From NCBI RefSeq assembly GCF_007678455.1, contig NZ_VEEP01000006.1, positions 186,001 to 250,000 on the forward strand: DNA of 64,000 bases. The letters run 5' to 3'. Numbering within the stretch: the first letter of the stretch is position 1; each line of letters starts with the position of its first letter. Under the pieces are notes generated by a model, which did not search any database, was not told the DNA's origin, and saw only the letters and a list, made by a program, of their open reading frames with translations. Source of the DNA: Cytobacillus oceanisediminis 2691. GTDB lineage: Bacteria; Bacillota; Bacilli; Bacillales; Cytobacillaceae. The position numbers were made by a program, and so were the translations under genes. Shown here in pieces: positions 52,913-62,159 of the stretch.

Positions 52913-54238
52913 TTATTTCATTTTCCCTTCGAATAGGTCGGATCCAATAAATTTGATATAAATAACACTAATTAACGCTACGGATAGGAAAACGATGACG
53001 GATAAGACCGAACCAGCTCCAAAATTCTGTTGTGAAAACAGAGTTTTATAAGCATAAACCGTAATGGCTTCTGTGGAGTTTGCAGGCCCGCCGCCAGTCA
53101 ATACATAGATCAAATCGAACACCCTGAATGCATCCAGTGTCCTGAATAGTAATGCAACCAAAATGGATGATTTTAATAATGGCAGGGTAATTTTAAAGAA
53201 CTGCTGAATCTTGTTTGCCCCATCCACTTCTGCCGCTTCATATAATGAGGACGGAATTGTTTGCAGACCTGCCAATAGGAGCAATGACATGTACGGGGTG
53301 GTCTTCCATACATCGGTGAAGATAATTGAGAACATAGCACCTGTTGAAGTCGTCAATAAGTCCCCTGCACTGGATATGAGGCCGAATTGTTCGAAGTAAT
53401 GAGCAATAATGCCTGATTGTCCGTCGTAAAGATATTTCCACATCATTGCCGAAACCGCAGTCGGAATCGCCCATGGTATAAGTACAGAGGCCCTGATGAT
53501 TCCTCTGCCGAAGAAAGCACGGTTAATAAGCAGAGCGATCATCAACCCGAGAACCAGCTCAAAGAATACTGAAATCACAGTGAAAACGCCTGTATTCGCA
53601 AGTGATTTCCACATTCTTTTTTCCTGGAAGTAATGACTGTAATTTGCAAGGCCGATAAAATTCGATTCAAGTATTGCTTCATCAGTTGCTTTCATTTGTT
53701 CTTTAATATCAGCCAGACTGCCTTCTTGCTCTTCTTCAAGCTTCAATTGCCGGATGGAATTTATAGAATCCCGCAGAGTTGCTTTATAATCCTCTGCAAG
53801 GTCACTCTCAATTTTTGCGTATTTCAAATCATCATCTACTACTGGTTTAAAGGAAGCAATCAAGTCATTAACCTGATCATATTTCCCTTTCATTTCTGGA
53901 TTTTCTAATAGTTGATCATGATAACCTTCAATACGATCTTTGATTTCACTAATCGTTTTTTTGGATTCAGAGTCGTTTGAACTTGCTTCTAATTCTTCCA
54001 AGGAGCTGGATAAGTAATAATAATTGTTTGCATATCTTTCTAAGTCAATATGTTCCGATACCATCTTCTGCGACTTTGCAGGATCATTCAACCTGTAATC
54101 AAATAAGCTATTCCAAAATGAAAGACTGATTGGCCACAATATAATTCCAATAATCAATATGAGTGAAGGCAGAACCATCATATAGCCTAGCTGCTTTTCA
54201 CTTAAGCTGAAACGTTCTTTGTTTGGTTTCCCAGCCAC
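52913..54238 (-). CDS. Carbohydrate ABC permease, MalF type, with a coiled-coil insertion
   Basis: 441 residues from a GTG at 54238 (AAAGGGTGG five bases upstream; 18 further in-frame residues unsupported). Helix 1 (about 15-35, YMMVLPSLILIIGIILWPISL) is followed by about 150 polar residues, strongly helical and Glu/Lys-rich (LSSSLEELEASSNDSESKK, ISEIKDRIEGYHDQLLENPE, LKLEEEQEGSLADIKEQMK), then five helices and the EAA loop SSLYEAAEVDGANKIQQFFKITLP. Typical MalF/AmyD permeases have about 290-320 residues, so this is an extracytoplasmic insertion, larger than in the second module's permease (287 residues). It could contact the binding protein. The reading frame is uninterrupted. Confidence 0.9.
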   Translation of the reverse strand: MAGKPNKERFSLSEKQLGYMMVLPSLILIIGIILWPISLSFWNSLFDYRLNDPAKSQKMVSEHIDLERYANNYYYLSSSLEELEASSNDSESKKTISEIKDRIEGYHDQLLENPEMKGKYDQVNDLIASFKPVVDDDLKYAKIESDLAEDYKATLRDSINSIRQLKLEEEQEGSLADIKEQMKATDEAILESNFIGLANYSHYFQEKRMWKSLANTGVFTVISVFFELVLGLMIALLINRAFFGRGIIRASVLIPWAIPTAVSAMMWKYLYDGQSGIIAHYFEQFGLISSAGDLLTTSTGAMFSIIFTDVWKTTPYMSLLLLAGLQTIPSSLYEAAEVDGANKIQQFFKITLPLLKSSILVALLFRTLDAFRVFDLIYVLTGGGPANSTEAITVYAYKTLFSQQNFGAGSVLSVIVFLSVALISVIYIKFIGSDLFEGKMK

Positions 54239-54273
54239 AACAACCACCCTTTCGGTAAAATGAAAGAGAGGCA

Positions 54274-54289
54274 GGTGTGCTTTCACACC
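54274..54289 (-). promoter_or_regulatory. Intercistronic hairpin between binding protein and permease genes
   Basis: GGTGTG-CTTT-CACACC, without a T-run. In such operons hairpins after the binding-protein gene commonly stabilise its mRNA. The same arrangement occurs in the second module at 62160. Confidence 0.5.
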
Positions 54290-54310
54290 CACCCCATTTT
54301 GAATAAAAAA

Positions 54311-55612
54311 TTATTTCAGAGCTTTCTCCATTTTCTCCTGCATGTTCTTAACAGCTTGCTCAGGAGTGATTTCTTTTGTCAGTGCCTTGGATACTTCAAT
54401 TTGCATAATATCTGAGACTTCTGGATAATTCGGTGTAATCGGCCTTGGAACTGCACTATGCAATACCTTGATAAACTCTTCATTGCCGAACAATGGAGTA
54501 GCACTCTTTACTTCCTCTTTTTCATATAAATCTTTTAAAGTCGGTGCTCTTCCGCCTTCTACAGCAGAAATAGTTTGTCCATCTGCTCCTGTCATGAACT
54601 TCACGAATTCCCATGCCGCTTCTGGTTCATCTGTATAACGGTTAATCATCGTCATATAACCGCCCAGAGTAGCAGCTGAACCCGCATCACCTGATGGAAG
54701 AACAGCAAAACCTACCTTGTCCAATACCTTTGACCGTTCCTTATCAGCTGCTGATTTAGACATGTAAGGCCAGTTACGGGCAAGAACAGTTTGTCCTTCG
54801 ATAAAGGCCGTTTCAGTTTCTGTTTCTGAGAAGGTCAAAATATTATTTGGCATAAAATCAGCATTCACGATTTCAACCATTTTGGTAAGACCTTTAACAG
54901 ATTCAGGGCTATCAATGACCACTTTATTATTTTCATCGATTACCTGGCCGCCGTAAGACTCAATGAACTCAATTGCGTTTACTACCAATCCTTCATATTG
55001 GTTAGCCTGTAGTGCATAGCCAAACTTAGTGCCTTCCTTGCCATTGCCTTCTTTAGCAGCCGCTATTAATTCATCCCAGGTTTTTGGAGCTTCTTTTACA
55101 ATATCAGTACGGTAATACAAAAGACCTGCATCCATATACTTCGGCATTGCCCATTGTTTACCGCTGAATTTCCCTGCCTGCACAGTTCCTGGGAAGTAGT
55201 CTTCCATCTTGATTCCATCTTTTTCAATCAGACGGTCAAGCTCCAATGCATAGTTAGCCTGGGCGAATTCAGCCGGCCAAACAACGTCTGCATCAAAAAC
55301 ATCGATTTCCGTACTCTTGCTGCTGAAAGCCGTCACATATTGATCATGCTGCTGTCCGCTGCTATTTGGCATCTCTTGATATTCGACATCTATATTTGGG
55401 TGGGCTTTCTCGAACGCTTCAATGAGCTTTTCTGTGCTTCCTGTAGTATCTGCTCCACGTGCATAAGTGATTTTTACAACCTCTTCAGATGATGGCTTTT
55501 TTTCCTTGTCCGATGAAGCTTTTTCATTGGAATCAGTAGATGAACACGCTGCAAGGCTAAGAGCTAATGTGGCTGAAGATACAAGACCGAAGATTTTTTT
55601 CTTCTTTGACAT
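54311..55612 (-). CDS. Carbohydrate ABC solute-binding lipoprotein
   Basis: 433 residues from ATG at 55612, 13 bases after GGAGG; the upstream in-frame stretch lacks a site. Lipoprotein signal with SLAACSSTD (Cys about 22). Type-2 (MalE-like) fold: VVKITYARGADTTGSTEKLIEAFEKAHPNIDVEYQEMP, VFDADVVWPAEFAQ, YLDAGLLYYRTDIVKEAPKTWDELI-like core, and VEGGRAPTLKDLY. It belongs to the family-1 sugar binding proteins and should deliver oligosaccharides to the MalF/MalG-type permeases encoded next. Three LacI-type operators precede the gene. Confidence 0.92.
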   Translation of the reverse strand: MSKKKKIFGLVSSATLALSLAACSSTDSNEKASSDKEKKPSSEEVVKITYARGADTTGSTEKLIEAFEKAHPNIDVEYQEMPNSSGQQHDQYVTAFSSKSTEIDVFDADVVWPAEFAQANYALELDRLIEKDGIKMEDYFPGTVQAGKFSGKQWAMPKYMDAGLLYYRTDIVKEAPKTWDELIAAAKEGNGKEGTKFGYALQANQYEGLVVNAIEFIESYGGQVIDENNKVVIDSPESVKGLTKMVEIVNADFMPNNILTFSETETETAFIEGQTVLARNWPYMSKSAADKERSKVLDKVGFAVLPSGDAGSAATLGGYMTMINRYTDEPEAAWEFVKFMTGADGQTISAVEGGRAPTLKDLYEKEEVKSATPLFGNEEFIKVLHSAVPRPITPNYPEVSDIMQIEVSKALTKEITPEQAVKNMQEKMEKALK

Positions 55613-55645
55613 ATAAATGGAGCCTCCTAAAATTCTTTTTATTTT

Positions 55646-55660
55646 GTAATCGATTTCAAT
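55646..55660. promoter_or_regulatory. LacI-type operator copy 1 (diverged)
   Basis: GTAATCGATTTCAAT, a variant of TTGAAATCGATTTCAA with one half diverged, 34-48 bp upstream of the binding-protein start. Confidence 0.6.
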
Positions 55661-55703
55661 TAAATGTTTAATGAAGAGATGCTTATTGAGTGATGAAGCA
55701 CTC

Positions 55704-55721
55704 TTTGAAATCGATTTCAAA
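55704..55721. promoter_or_regulatory. LacI-type operator copy 2
   Basis: TTTGAAATCGATTTCAAA, an 18-bp perfect palindrome, 92 bp upstream of the binding-protein start. Confidence 0.75.
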
Positions 55722-55771
55722 CAGCTTTAAAAAAATTACACTTTAATCATTTTCGTTTTATCCGTAAAAAC

Positions 55772-55787
55772 TTGAAATCGATTTCAA
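55772..55787. promoter_or_regulatory. LacI-type operator copy 3
   Basis: TTGAAATCGATTTCAA, a perfect 16-bp palindrome, between the regulator stop and the binding-protein gene. Spacing to copy 2 is 68 bp between starts, compatible with DNA looping. Confidence 0.75.
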
Positions 55788-55833
55788 TACACTGCTTTTA
55801 AAACCTTTCTTCACTTTTTAGTAAAAGAAAGGT

Positions 55834-56841
55834 TCATCTTTTTTCCGTTGCAGAATTTCGTTCCACCAGTTGAAGGGGAAATACATAAGATTCATACTCC
55901 AACGGTGCATCGTCGTTATTGATCTTTTCAATCATAACCTTTACAGCCTGTTCTCCCATCTCACCTATCGGCTGATGCACTGTGGTTATAGCAGGGTCAA
56001 TCAATTCGGATATTGGCTGGTCATCAAAACCAACTACAGATAAATCCTCAGGAACCCTGACGCCAAAAAGCTTTGCTTCTGCGATTATGCCAGCTGCTGC
56101 TTCATCCCCACCAACAAACACGGCTGTGATTTTTTTCGGTAATTGGTGGAAAGCTTTTTTACCGTCCTCTACCGTGTAGACACCTTTAAAAAGTGCATGT
56201 TCATCAAAGTGCTTGCCGAACTCCTCATGTGCCTTAATGAGACCTTCCATTCTGCCTTTCCCAACACTTGTCTTTAAGTCACCTATACAATAAGCAATAT
56301 GCTCGTGCCCTAAATCCAGCAAGTGCTTTACAGCGATATACCCGCCAATTACCTGGTCAGCATAAATGGTCGGCACTTTCGCCTCCCTGTGAAATTCGTT
56401 GACTAGAATGAGAGGGCCAAAATTCTGATACGGTTCGATTTCACTCCAGTCATTTTCAATGGATGCAAGAATTATCCCATCAACTTTCTTTGCCTTAAGC
56501 ATATCCAAATACTGCAACTCTCTCGTTTTTGAATACCTCGTCTGGCATACAATCAGCTGATAGCCACTATTCATTGCCGCAATCTCCATCGCTTCGATTA
56601 ACTTACTGAAGAATGGGTTTGTAATCCTATTGATTAAGACAGCAATCGTTTCAGTCTTCCTATTTCGCAATCTGCGAGCTGAGGAATTAGGATAGTATCC
56701 AAGCTGTTCCATCGCATTTTTTACTGCACGCTTTTTATCTTCTGAGATATGAGGATAATTATTGATTACCCTAGAGACAGTAGCTCTCGATAGACCGGCA
56801 AGCTCAGCCACTTCCTTAATGGTAATTCGTTGTTCGATCAC
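55834..56841 (-). CDS. LacI-family repressor of the first alpha-glucan module
   Basis: 335 residues from a GTG at 56841: GGGGAGG lies eleven bases upstream, and the longer frame would begin inside the promoter's -10, so it is rejected. HTH at residues 6-26 (TIKEVAELAGLSRATVSRVI), hinge NSSARRLRNRKT, then a periplasmic-binding-like ligand domain (KVDGIILAS, VVGFDDQPISELIDPAITTV, the LacI-family C-terminal core). The promoter carries an overlapping copy of the same operator that precedes the binding-protein gene three times, so it probably represses itself and the operon. MalR-like; effector likely maltose or an isomaltooligosaccharide (inferred). Confidence 0.92.
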   Translation of the reverse strand: MIEQRITIKEVAELAGLSRATVSRVINNYPHISEDKKRAVKNAMEQLGYYPNSSARRLRNRKTETIAVLINRITNPFFSKLIEAMEIAAMNSGYQLIVCQTRYSKTRELQYLDMLKAKKVDGIILASIENDWSEIEPYQNFGPLILVNEFHREAKVPTIYADQVIGGYIAVKHLLDLGHEHIAYCIGDLKTSVGKGRMEGLIKAHEEFGKHFDEHALFKGVYTVEDGKKAFHQLPKKITAVFVGGDEAAAGIIAEAKLFGVRVPEDLSVVGFDDQPISELIDPAITTVHQPIGEMGEQAVKVMIEKINNDDAPLEYESYVFPLQLVERNSATEKR

Positions 56842-56885
56842 CCCTGCTATCGCCTCCCCTAAAATGAAATCGCCTTTATGGGTTA

Positions 56886-56914
56886 AATATATCAATTGTT
56901 GAAATCGATTTCAA
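56886..56914 (-). promoter_or_regulatory. Promoter of the LacI gene with overlapping operator copy 4
   Basis: On the minus strand TTGAAA (56909-56914), 17 bp, TATATT (56886-56891). The -35 is half of the perfect palindrome TTGAAATCGATTTCAA (56899-56914), giving a direct way for autorepression. Confidence 0.78.
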
Positions 56915-56982
56915 TCATTTTTTAGACTATTTATTCCTTTAGAGCTTTTCAATTCAATTTCTACCTGGTTTCACTCACAAAA

Positions 56983-57005
56983 AGCCGCCCTTTTAAAGAG
57001 CGGCT
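56983..57005 (-). terminator. Terminator of the first GH13 gene
   Basis: AGCCGC.CTTT / AAAG.GCGGCT stem, TTTTTG following on the minus strand, 35 bp past the stop. Confidence 0.75.
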
Positions 57006-57039
57006 AAAGCATTATAAATTTAATTCTTGAAGGCGGGTT

Positions 57040-58674
57040 TTATGATTCGATTATCTGATAAACCCTCGCCTCATGCGGATCAAGCAGGTTTTTTCCACTT
57101 TGCGTCTTCGGCTGATAATTGCTGATGATCAGCTGTTTTCCCCTTTGCTGTAGTTCTTCAGGGAAAACAAAGGTTTGCTGCTCGTCTGAATGGTTCAGGA
57201 CAATCAGCCAGGTTACCCCGTTGTAAGAACGGGTGTAAACATATAGATTTTCATCATCAGGCAATAAATCCTGATAATCTCCGTATACCATAACCTCATT
57301 TTCTTTTCGCAGACTGATCAGCTTTTTGTAGTAATAATAGACAGAGTCCTGGTCTTTCAATGCGGTCTCCACATTGATGTCCTTATAGTTCGGATTGACT
57401 TTAATCCATGGTTCACCGTTTGTAAAACCTGCCTGTGGAGCTTCATTCCAATGCATTGGTGTTCTGGAATTATCCCGGCTTAACAGCAGCAGGCTCTCAA
57501 AAACCTCCTGAGGATCGCGTCCTTTTGCCACTTCCTCATGGTATTTGTTTCTCATGGCAATATCGTTATAATCCTCAATGGAATCAAACCTGACTCCGGT
57601 CATCCCGATTTCTTCGCCCTGATAAATATAAGGAGTTCCTGGCAGTGTATGGATCATTGTTACCAGCAGCTTGGCTGACTGTTCCCGATATTTCCCGTCA
57701 TTTCCATAGCGTGTCACTTGCCTTGTGTGGTCATGATTGTTCAGGAATTGAGAGTTCCAGCCTTTTCCCTTTAAGCCATCGTACCAGCTTGATTGGATTC
57801 TCTTAAAACGGATCATATCCCATCTCGGCATTTCGTCGGCCACCTGGAAATGGAATAATGTATTAAGCTCGTTTCGGTCTTCATCGACATAGAGTAGCCC
57901 CTCTGTTGGCGTTACAAAAGGAATTTCGCCTACTGTCATGGCATCATAATGTTGGAGTACCTCACGATTCATTTCTTGGAGGTAATCATGAATTCCTGGA
58001 TTGTTGGCAAGGTAACTAATGTCATATGGATTTTCGGCGTCTGAAAAATCCTCTCTTTTAGCAAGAAGATTGATCACATCCATACGGAAACCATCAATTC
58101 CTTTATCAAGCCAGAATCGCATCATCTTATAAATTTCTTTTCGCAGCTCAGGGTTTTTCCAGTTAAGGTCCGGCTGCTCCACCGCAAAAGAATGATAATA
58201 ATATTGCCCTGTTGCCAGGTCAAATTCCCAGCATGATGGGGCAAAATAGGAACGCCAGTTATTCGGCTCCTTGCCCTCTTTTGGATCCTCCCAAATATAC
58301 CAGTCCCTCTTTGGGTTATCCTTGGAAGAGCGGGACTCCAGAAACCATGGATGTTGATCAGATGTATGGTTGACGACTAAATCCATGATCACCTTCATGC
58401 CCCGGTTATGGATTTCCTGGACCAATTCCTGAAAAATAGCCATGTCTCCAGCCTTTTCCATTACACGAAAATAATTAGAGATATCGTACCCATTATCACG
58501 GTCTGGAGATTCATAGAAAGGATTAAGCCAGATCACGTCGATTCCAAGGCTTTTGATGTAATCAAGCTTTTTAATTACCCCTCTCAAATCACCATATCCA
58601 TCACCATCGGAGTCATAAAAGCTTCGCCAGTAAATCTGGTAAACAACAGCCTCTTTCCACCATTTTTTCTTCAT
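57040..58674 (-). CDS. GH13 alpha-glucosidase, oligo-1,6-glucosidase type
   Basis: 544 residues, no signal peptide. GH13 subfamily 31 layout: QIYWRSFYDSDGDGYGDLRG at the N-terminus, VNHTSDQHPWF, catalytic nucleophile Asp199 (GFRMDVINLL), acid/base Glu250 (TVGEIPF) and Asp315 (LNNHDHTRQ). The residue after the nucleophile is Val, which in oligo-1,6-glucosidases favours alpha-1,6 bonds, whereas alpha-1,4-specific members often have Ala, Thr or Gly. It should act in the cytoplasm on isomaltose/panose-type products. It follows a terminator-like hairpin after the second GH13 gene, so its level may differ. Distal gene of the second module. Confidence 0.93.
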   Translation of the reverse strand: MKKKWWKEAVVYQIYWRSFYDSDGDGYGDLRGVIKKLDYIKSLGIDVIWLNPFYESPDRDNGYDISNYFRVMEKAGDMAIFQELVQEIHNRGMKVIMDLVVNHTSDQHPWFLESRSSKDNPKRDWYIWEDPKEGKEPNNWRSYFAPSCWEFDLATGQYYYHSFAVEQPDLNWKNPELRKEIYKMMRFWLDKGIDGFRMDVINLLAKREDFSDAENPYDISYLANNPGIHDYLQEMNREVLQHYDAMTVGEIPFVTPTEGLLYVDEDRNELNTLFHFQVADEMPRWDMIRFKRIQSSWYDGLKGKGWNSQFLNNHDHTRQVTRYGNDGKYREQSAKLLVTMIHTLPGTPYIYQGEEIGMTGVRFDSIEDYNDIAMRNKYHEEVAKGRDPQEVFESLLLLSRDNSRTPMHWNEAPQAGFTNGEPWIKVNPNYKDINVETALKDQDSVYYYYKKLISLRKENEVMVYGDYQDLLPDDENLYVYTRSYNGVTWLIVLNHSDEQQTFVFPEELQQRGKQLIISNYQPKTQSGKNLLDPHEARVYQIIES

Positions 58675-58695
58675 GTCAGCACCTCAGTTCCATGA

Positions 58696-58720
58696 AAAAG
58701 GGCCCATCATAGGCCCTTTT
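58696..58720 (-). terminator. Terminator-like hairpin between the two GH13 genes
   Basis: AAAAGGGCC / GGCCCTTTT with a seven-base loop, and TTTTTC on the minus strand, immediately downstream of the stop at 58723 and ending 21 bp before the next start. It may attenuate the distal gene. Confidence 0.7.
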
Positions 58721-58722
58721 CA

Positions 58723-60408
58723 TTATTTTGTTAATCGATACACCCTTGCTTCATAAGGCTGAAGCGTTAATTCCTCGATAGATTCATTTCCATCAACGCT
58801 AAGATTTGAAATCAGTAATTCCTTTGATGAATAACGTACACTTTCAGGAAGGGTAAAGACAGGATTCTGGTCACTGAAGTTACAGATCACCAATAATTGA
58901 TCATCCCCAAGTGTCCGGATGTAAGCAAAAATCTGCTCATCCTCTTCCATTACTACATCATATGTGCCGTAGACCACTACTTCGTTTTGCTTTCTTAGTT
59001 CGATGAGCTTCTTATAGTAATAGAAAATAGAGTCTTCATCTTTTAAAACTGCTTCGGCATTGATCGTCTCATAATTAGGATTCACATTGATCCATGGTGT
59101 CCCAGTTGTAAAGCCGGCATTGGCGCTGCTGTCCCACTGAACCGGAGTCCTTGCATTATCACGGCCGCGCTCATGGATTCCCTTGAAAATTTCTTCATGT
59201 GTCAATGAATCGGGAGTTAAATCGCGGTAGGCATTCAATGTTTCGATATCCCGGTAATCATTGATATCATCGAATTTCACATTCGTCATGCCGATTTCTT
59301 CACCCTGATAAATATATGGCGTACCCTGCATCATGTGGAGGCAGGTAGCAACCATCTTGCCAGATATAACCCTGTACTCATCAGAGTCATTGCCCCAGCG
59401 TGAAATAGCCCGCGGCTGGTCATGGTTACTCCAGTAAAGACTGTTCCAGCCGTCTTTTTCGAGACCCTTTTGCCATTTAGTGAAGATTTCCTTCAGCTGT
59501 GTCAGCTTCCATTCACGCGGATCCCATTTGCCGTATTGTCCGTCACCGAGGCCAACATGTTCAAAATGGAACACCATATTCAATTCTTTGCGGTCTGTAC
59601 CTGTATAGAGCTTACCCTCGTCAACCGTAACACCTGGCATCTCTCCTACAGTAATGGTGTCATAACTGCTTAGTGCCTCTTTGTTCATTTCCTGGAGAAA
59701 TTCATGAATTTTCGGCCCGTTCATATAATACTTGCTTCCGTCCCCATATTTATGGCCTTCCCGGACTTCTCCCTGAGGATAGCTTGTATCTTTAGAGATA
59801 AAATTGATGACATCCATCCTGAATCCGTCAATGCCTTTATCCAGCCAAAAACGCATCATTTCATATACTTCGTTTCTCAATACAGGGTTTTCCCAGTTAA
59901 GGTCCGGCTGCTTTTTGCTAAAAAGGTGGAGATAATACTCGCCTGTCTCTTCATCATATTCCCAGACACTCCCGCCAAAAGCAGCACCCCAATTCGTCGG
60001 CGGCTCGCCATTCTCTGGCTTTTTCCAAATATAATAGTCTCTGTATGGATTGTCCTTTGACTTCCGGGACTCCTGGAACCATGCATGCTCATCGCTAGAG
60101 TGGTTAACAACCAGGTCCATCATGATTTTGATTCCATGACGGTGAGCTTCTGCCAGCATATTATCAAAGTCCTGCATGGTCCCGAACTCGTCCATAATAT
60201 TCCGATAATCAGAAATATCATATCCATTATCATCATTAGGTGATTGATAAACTGGAGATAGCCAGATCACATCAATGCCAAGCTCGCTTAAATATGGAAT
60301 TTTTTCCGTTATTCCATTGATGTCGCCAATTCCGTCTCCATTTGAATCATTGAAGCTCCTCGGATAAATTTGATAAATAACACTTTCTTTCCACCAGGTC
60401 TTGTTCAC
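58723..60408 (-). CDS. malL: GH13 alpha-glucosidase, oligo-1,6-glucosidase type (second copy)
   Basis: 561 residues. Motifs: QIYPRSFNDSNGDGIGDING, VNHSSDEHAWF, nucleophile Asp199 (GFRMDVINFI), acid/base Glu256 (TVGEMPG), Asp330 (YWSNHDQPR). The numbering almost equals that of B. cereus oligo-1,6-glucosidase (199/255/329). Val200 follows the nucleophile, suggesting alpha-1,6 specificity like MalL/IMase. It is a paralogue of the neighbouring GH13 enzyme, which is shorter and lacks the HKYGDGSKYYMNGP loop near residue 218-231. Both are cytoplasmic and work on oligosaccharides imported by the module's transporter. The malL name is by family only. Confidence 0.92.
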   Translation of the reverse strand: MNKTWWKESVIYQIYPRSFNDSNGDGIGDINGITEKIPYLSELGIDVIWLSPVYQSPNDDNGYDISDYRNIMDEFGTMQDFDNMLAEAHRHGIKIMMDLVVNHSSDEHAWFQESRKSKDNPYRDYYIWKKPENGEPPTNWGAAFGGSVWEYDEETGEYYLHLFSKKQPDLNWENPVLRNEVYEMMRFWLDKGIDGFRMDVINFISKDTSYPQGEVREGHKYGDGSKYYMNGPKIHEFLQEMNKEALSSYDTITVGEMPGVTVDEGKLYTGTDRKELNMVFHFEHVGLGDGQYGKWDPREWKLTQLKEIFTKWQKGLEKDGWNSLYWSNHDQPRAISRWGNDSDEYRVISGKMVATCLHMMQGTPYIYQGEEIGMTNVKFDDINDYRDIETLNAYRDLTPDSLTHEEIFKGIHERGRDNARTPVQWDSSANAGFTTGTPWINVNPNYETINAEAVLKDEDSIFYYYKKLIELRKQNEVVVYGTYDVVMEEDEQIFAYIRTLGDDQLLVICNFSDQNPVFTLPESVRYSSKELLISNLSVDGNESIEELTLQPYEARVYRLTK

Positions 60409-60453
60409 ATCAAAACACTCCGATCAATTTAAAAATCTATTTTACTGCTAAAG

Positions 60454-61275
60454 TTATTTTATCGAACCTTTCATCACACCGCTAATAATCCATTTCTGGG
60501 CAAAAATGTACACGATAATCATCGGTGCAAGAGCCATCAAGTAAGAGGCAAATGCCAGATTATAATCTGTGCTGAATTGCGATTGGAAAATATACTGAAC
60601 AAGCGGCAGTGTCGCCATATCCCTGTCACTCAGCAAGACGAGCGGCAGCATGAAGTCATTCCATGCTCCAAGACTGGTAATGATCGCGACTGTAGCGTTC
60701 ATTGGTGCAAGCAGCGGGAAGATGACCTTCCAGAAAACACCCCAGGTACTTGCTCCATCCATGATCGCCGCTTCTTCCAGTTCCACAGGGATGGACTTGA
60801 TATATCCAATGTAAATGAATACGTTGAAGGATAGATTGAACACGATGTACAGGATGATCAGACCCACCAGATTATCCATTCCCCATGCACTTGTCTGCTT
60901 TACGAGCGGCAGCATGATAATCGGAAAAGGAATGAACATCGCACTTAAAAAGTAGAAGTATAAAAACTTATAAAACTTCTTATGCATGTTCCTGGCTATT
61001 GCATAAGAGACAAGTGAATTGGTCATTACCGTAAAGATGACCACAAAAACCGTCACAAACGCACTGTTTTTGAAGGCATTAAAGAAATTTGTCATTTCAA
61101 TCGCATTGGCAAAGTTATCAAAAGACCATGATTTCGGAAGCGCCAATAAATTGCCGGCCATTTCTGGCGGTGTTTTAAAAGCGATGGTAACTGTTAAATA
61201 TAGTGGAAATAGAATCAATAATGAACCTAAAATCAAGAGAGTGGTAATGACCCAGCTATGTTTTTTGCGATTCAT
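60454..61275 (-). CDS. Carbohydrate ABC permease, MalG type (second module)
   Basis: 273 residues, six helices, EAA loop ELEEAAIMDGASTWGVFWKVIFPLLAPM, C-terminal QKWIISGVMKGSIK. The start ATG overlaps the stop of the MalF-type permease by one base (TGATG), so translation is coupled. Partner of the gene at 61275-62138. Confidence 0.92.
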   Translation of the reverse strand: MNRKKHSWVITTLLILGSLLILFPLYLTVTIAFKTPPEMAGNLLALPKSWSFDNFANAIEMTNFFNAFKNSAFVTVFVVIFTVMTNSLVSYAIARNMHKKFYKFLYFYFLSAMFIPFPIIMLPLVKQTSAWGMDNLVGLIILYIVFNLSFNVFIYIGYIKSIPVELEEAAIMDGASTWGVFWKVIFPLLAPMNATVAIITSLGAWNDFMLPLVLLSDRDMATLPLVQYIFQSQFSTDYNLAFASYLMALAPMIIVYIFAQKWIISGVMKGSIK

Positions 61276-62138
61276 CAGTTTTCCACCTCTCTTTTATTTA
61301 AGAATTTTAATTGAATGACAGAAAAGATGATGATGACGATAAAGTAAATGACGGCATTCGCAGATTGATAGGCAAATTGCCCGCCTTCAAAACCGCCGCG
61401 GTAAATCAGCAACGAAATCGATTCGGTTGATTTTCCTGGTCCGCCGCCGGTCAATGCGACGATCTGGTCAAACACCATCAAGAAGTTTTTAAGGGACAAA
61501 ACCATATTAATCGTAAAGAAAGGTGCGATTAACGGGAATGTAATCTTCCAGAACTTCGTCCAAATACCAGCTCCGTCAATGCTCGCAGCCTCATATAAAT
61601 CCTCGGAAATCGTCACCAGTCCAGCAAGGTATAGAATCGTATTGAAGGATACAGCCTGCCATACCGCGACAATGACAATCCCTATCCACGCAAGATCCGG
61701 ATTACCAAGGATATTCATGCTAAGGAATTCCCAGCCCATTGCCTCGCCGACTCTAGGCAGAACATGTGCAAAAATGAAGTTAAAAATAAAACCAACAATC
61801 AATATGCTAAGAATATAAGGCAAGAAGTAGATTGCCCTAAGAGTCTTGTGGAATTTAATCTTAGAGTTAAGCCCAATCGCAACAGCAAGGCTTATGATAT
61901 TTACGAGAATGGTAGAAACAATAGCGAATTTAAATGTGAACAGGTACGCATCACCAGCACGGCCGTCCTTGAAGACATTCAAGTAATTTTTTAATCCTAC
62001 AAAGTTCCAGTCCCCATAGCCCTTCCAGTCTGTGAAGCTGTAAAAAATCCCCTGCAATGCAGGATAGCTATGAAAAATAAAAAAAAGGATGAAGGCAGGT
62101 ATGGCAATGACCAGGAAAACATTATTTTTCTTTTTCAT
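61275..62138 (-). CDS. Carbohydrate ABC permease, MalF type (second module)
   Basis: 287 residues, six helices, N-terminal FLVIAIPAFILFFIFHSYPALQGI, EAA loop DLYEAASIDGAGIWTKFWKITFPLIAP. Normal length for this family, without the coiled-coil insertion of its counterpart at 52913-54238. It lies 59 bp after the binding-protein gene, with a hairpin between. It forms the membrane channel with the MalG-type partner. Confidence 0.92.
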   Translation of the reverse strand: MKKKNNVFLVIAIPAFILFFIFHSYPALQGIFYSFTDWKGYGDWNFVGLKNYLNVFKDGRAGDAYLFTFKFAIVSTILVNIISLAVAIGLNSKIKFHKTLRAIYFLPYILSILIVGFIFNFIFAHVLPRVGEAMGWEFLSMNILGNPDLAWIGIVIVAVWQAVSFNTILYLAGLVTISEDLYEAASIDGAGIWTKFWKITFPLIAPFFTINMVLSLKNFLMVFDQIVALTGGGPGKSTESISLLIYRGGFEGGQFAYQSANAVIYFIVIIIFSVIQLKFLNKREVEN

Positions 62139-62159
62139 GATGACAACTCCTTTTTAGGA

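Noticed and set aside
55834-56895. Longer LacI protein starting at 56895
   Set aside because: That TTG overlaps the promoter region just upstream of the transcription start, so the codon would not be in the mRNA.
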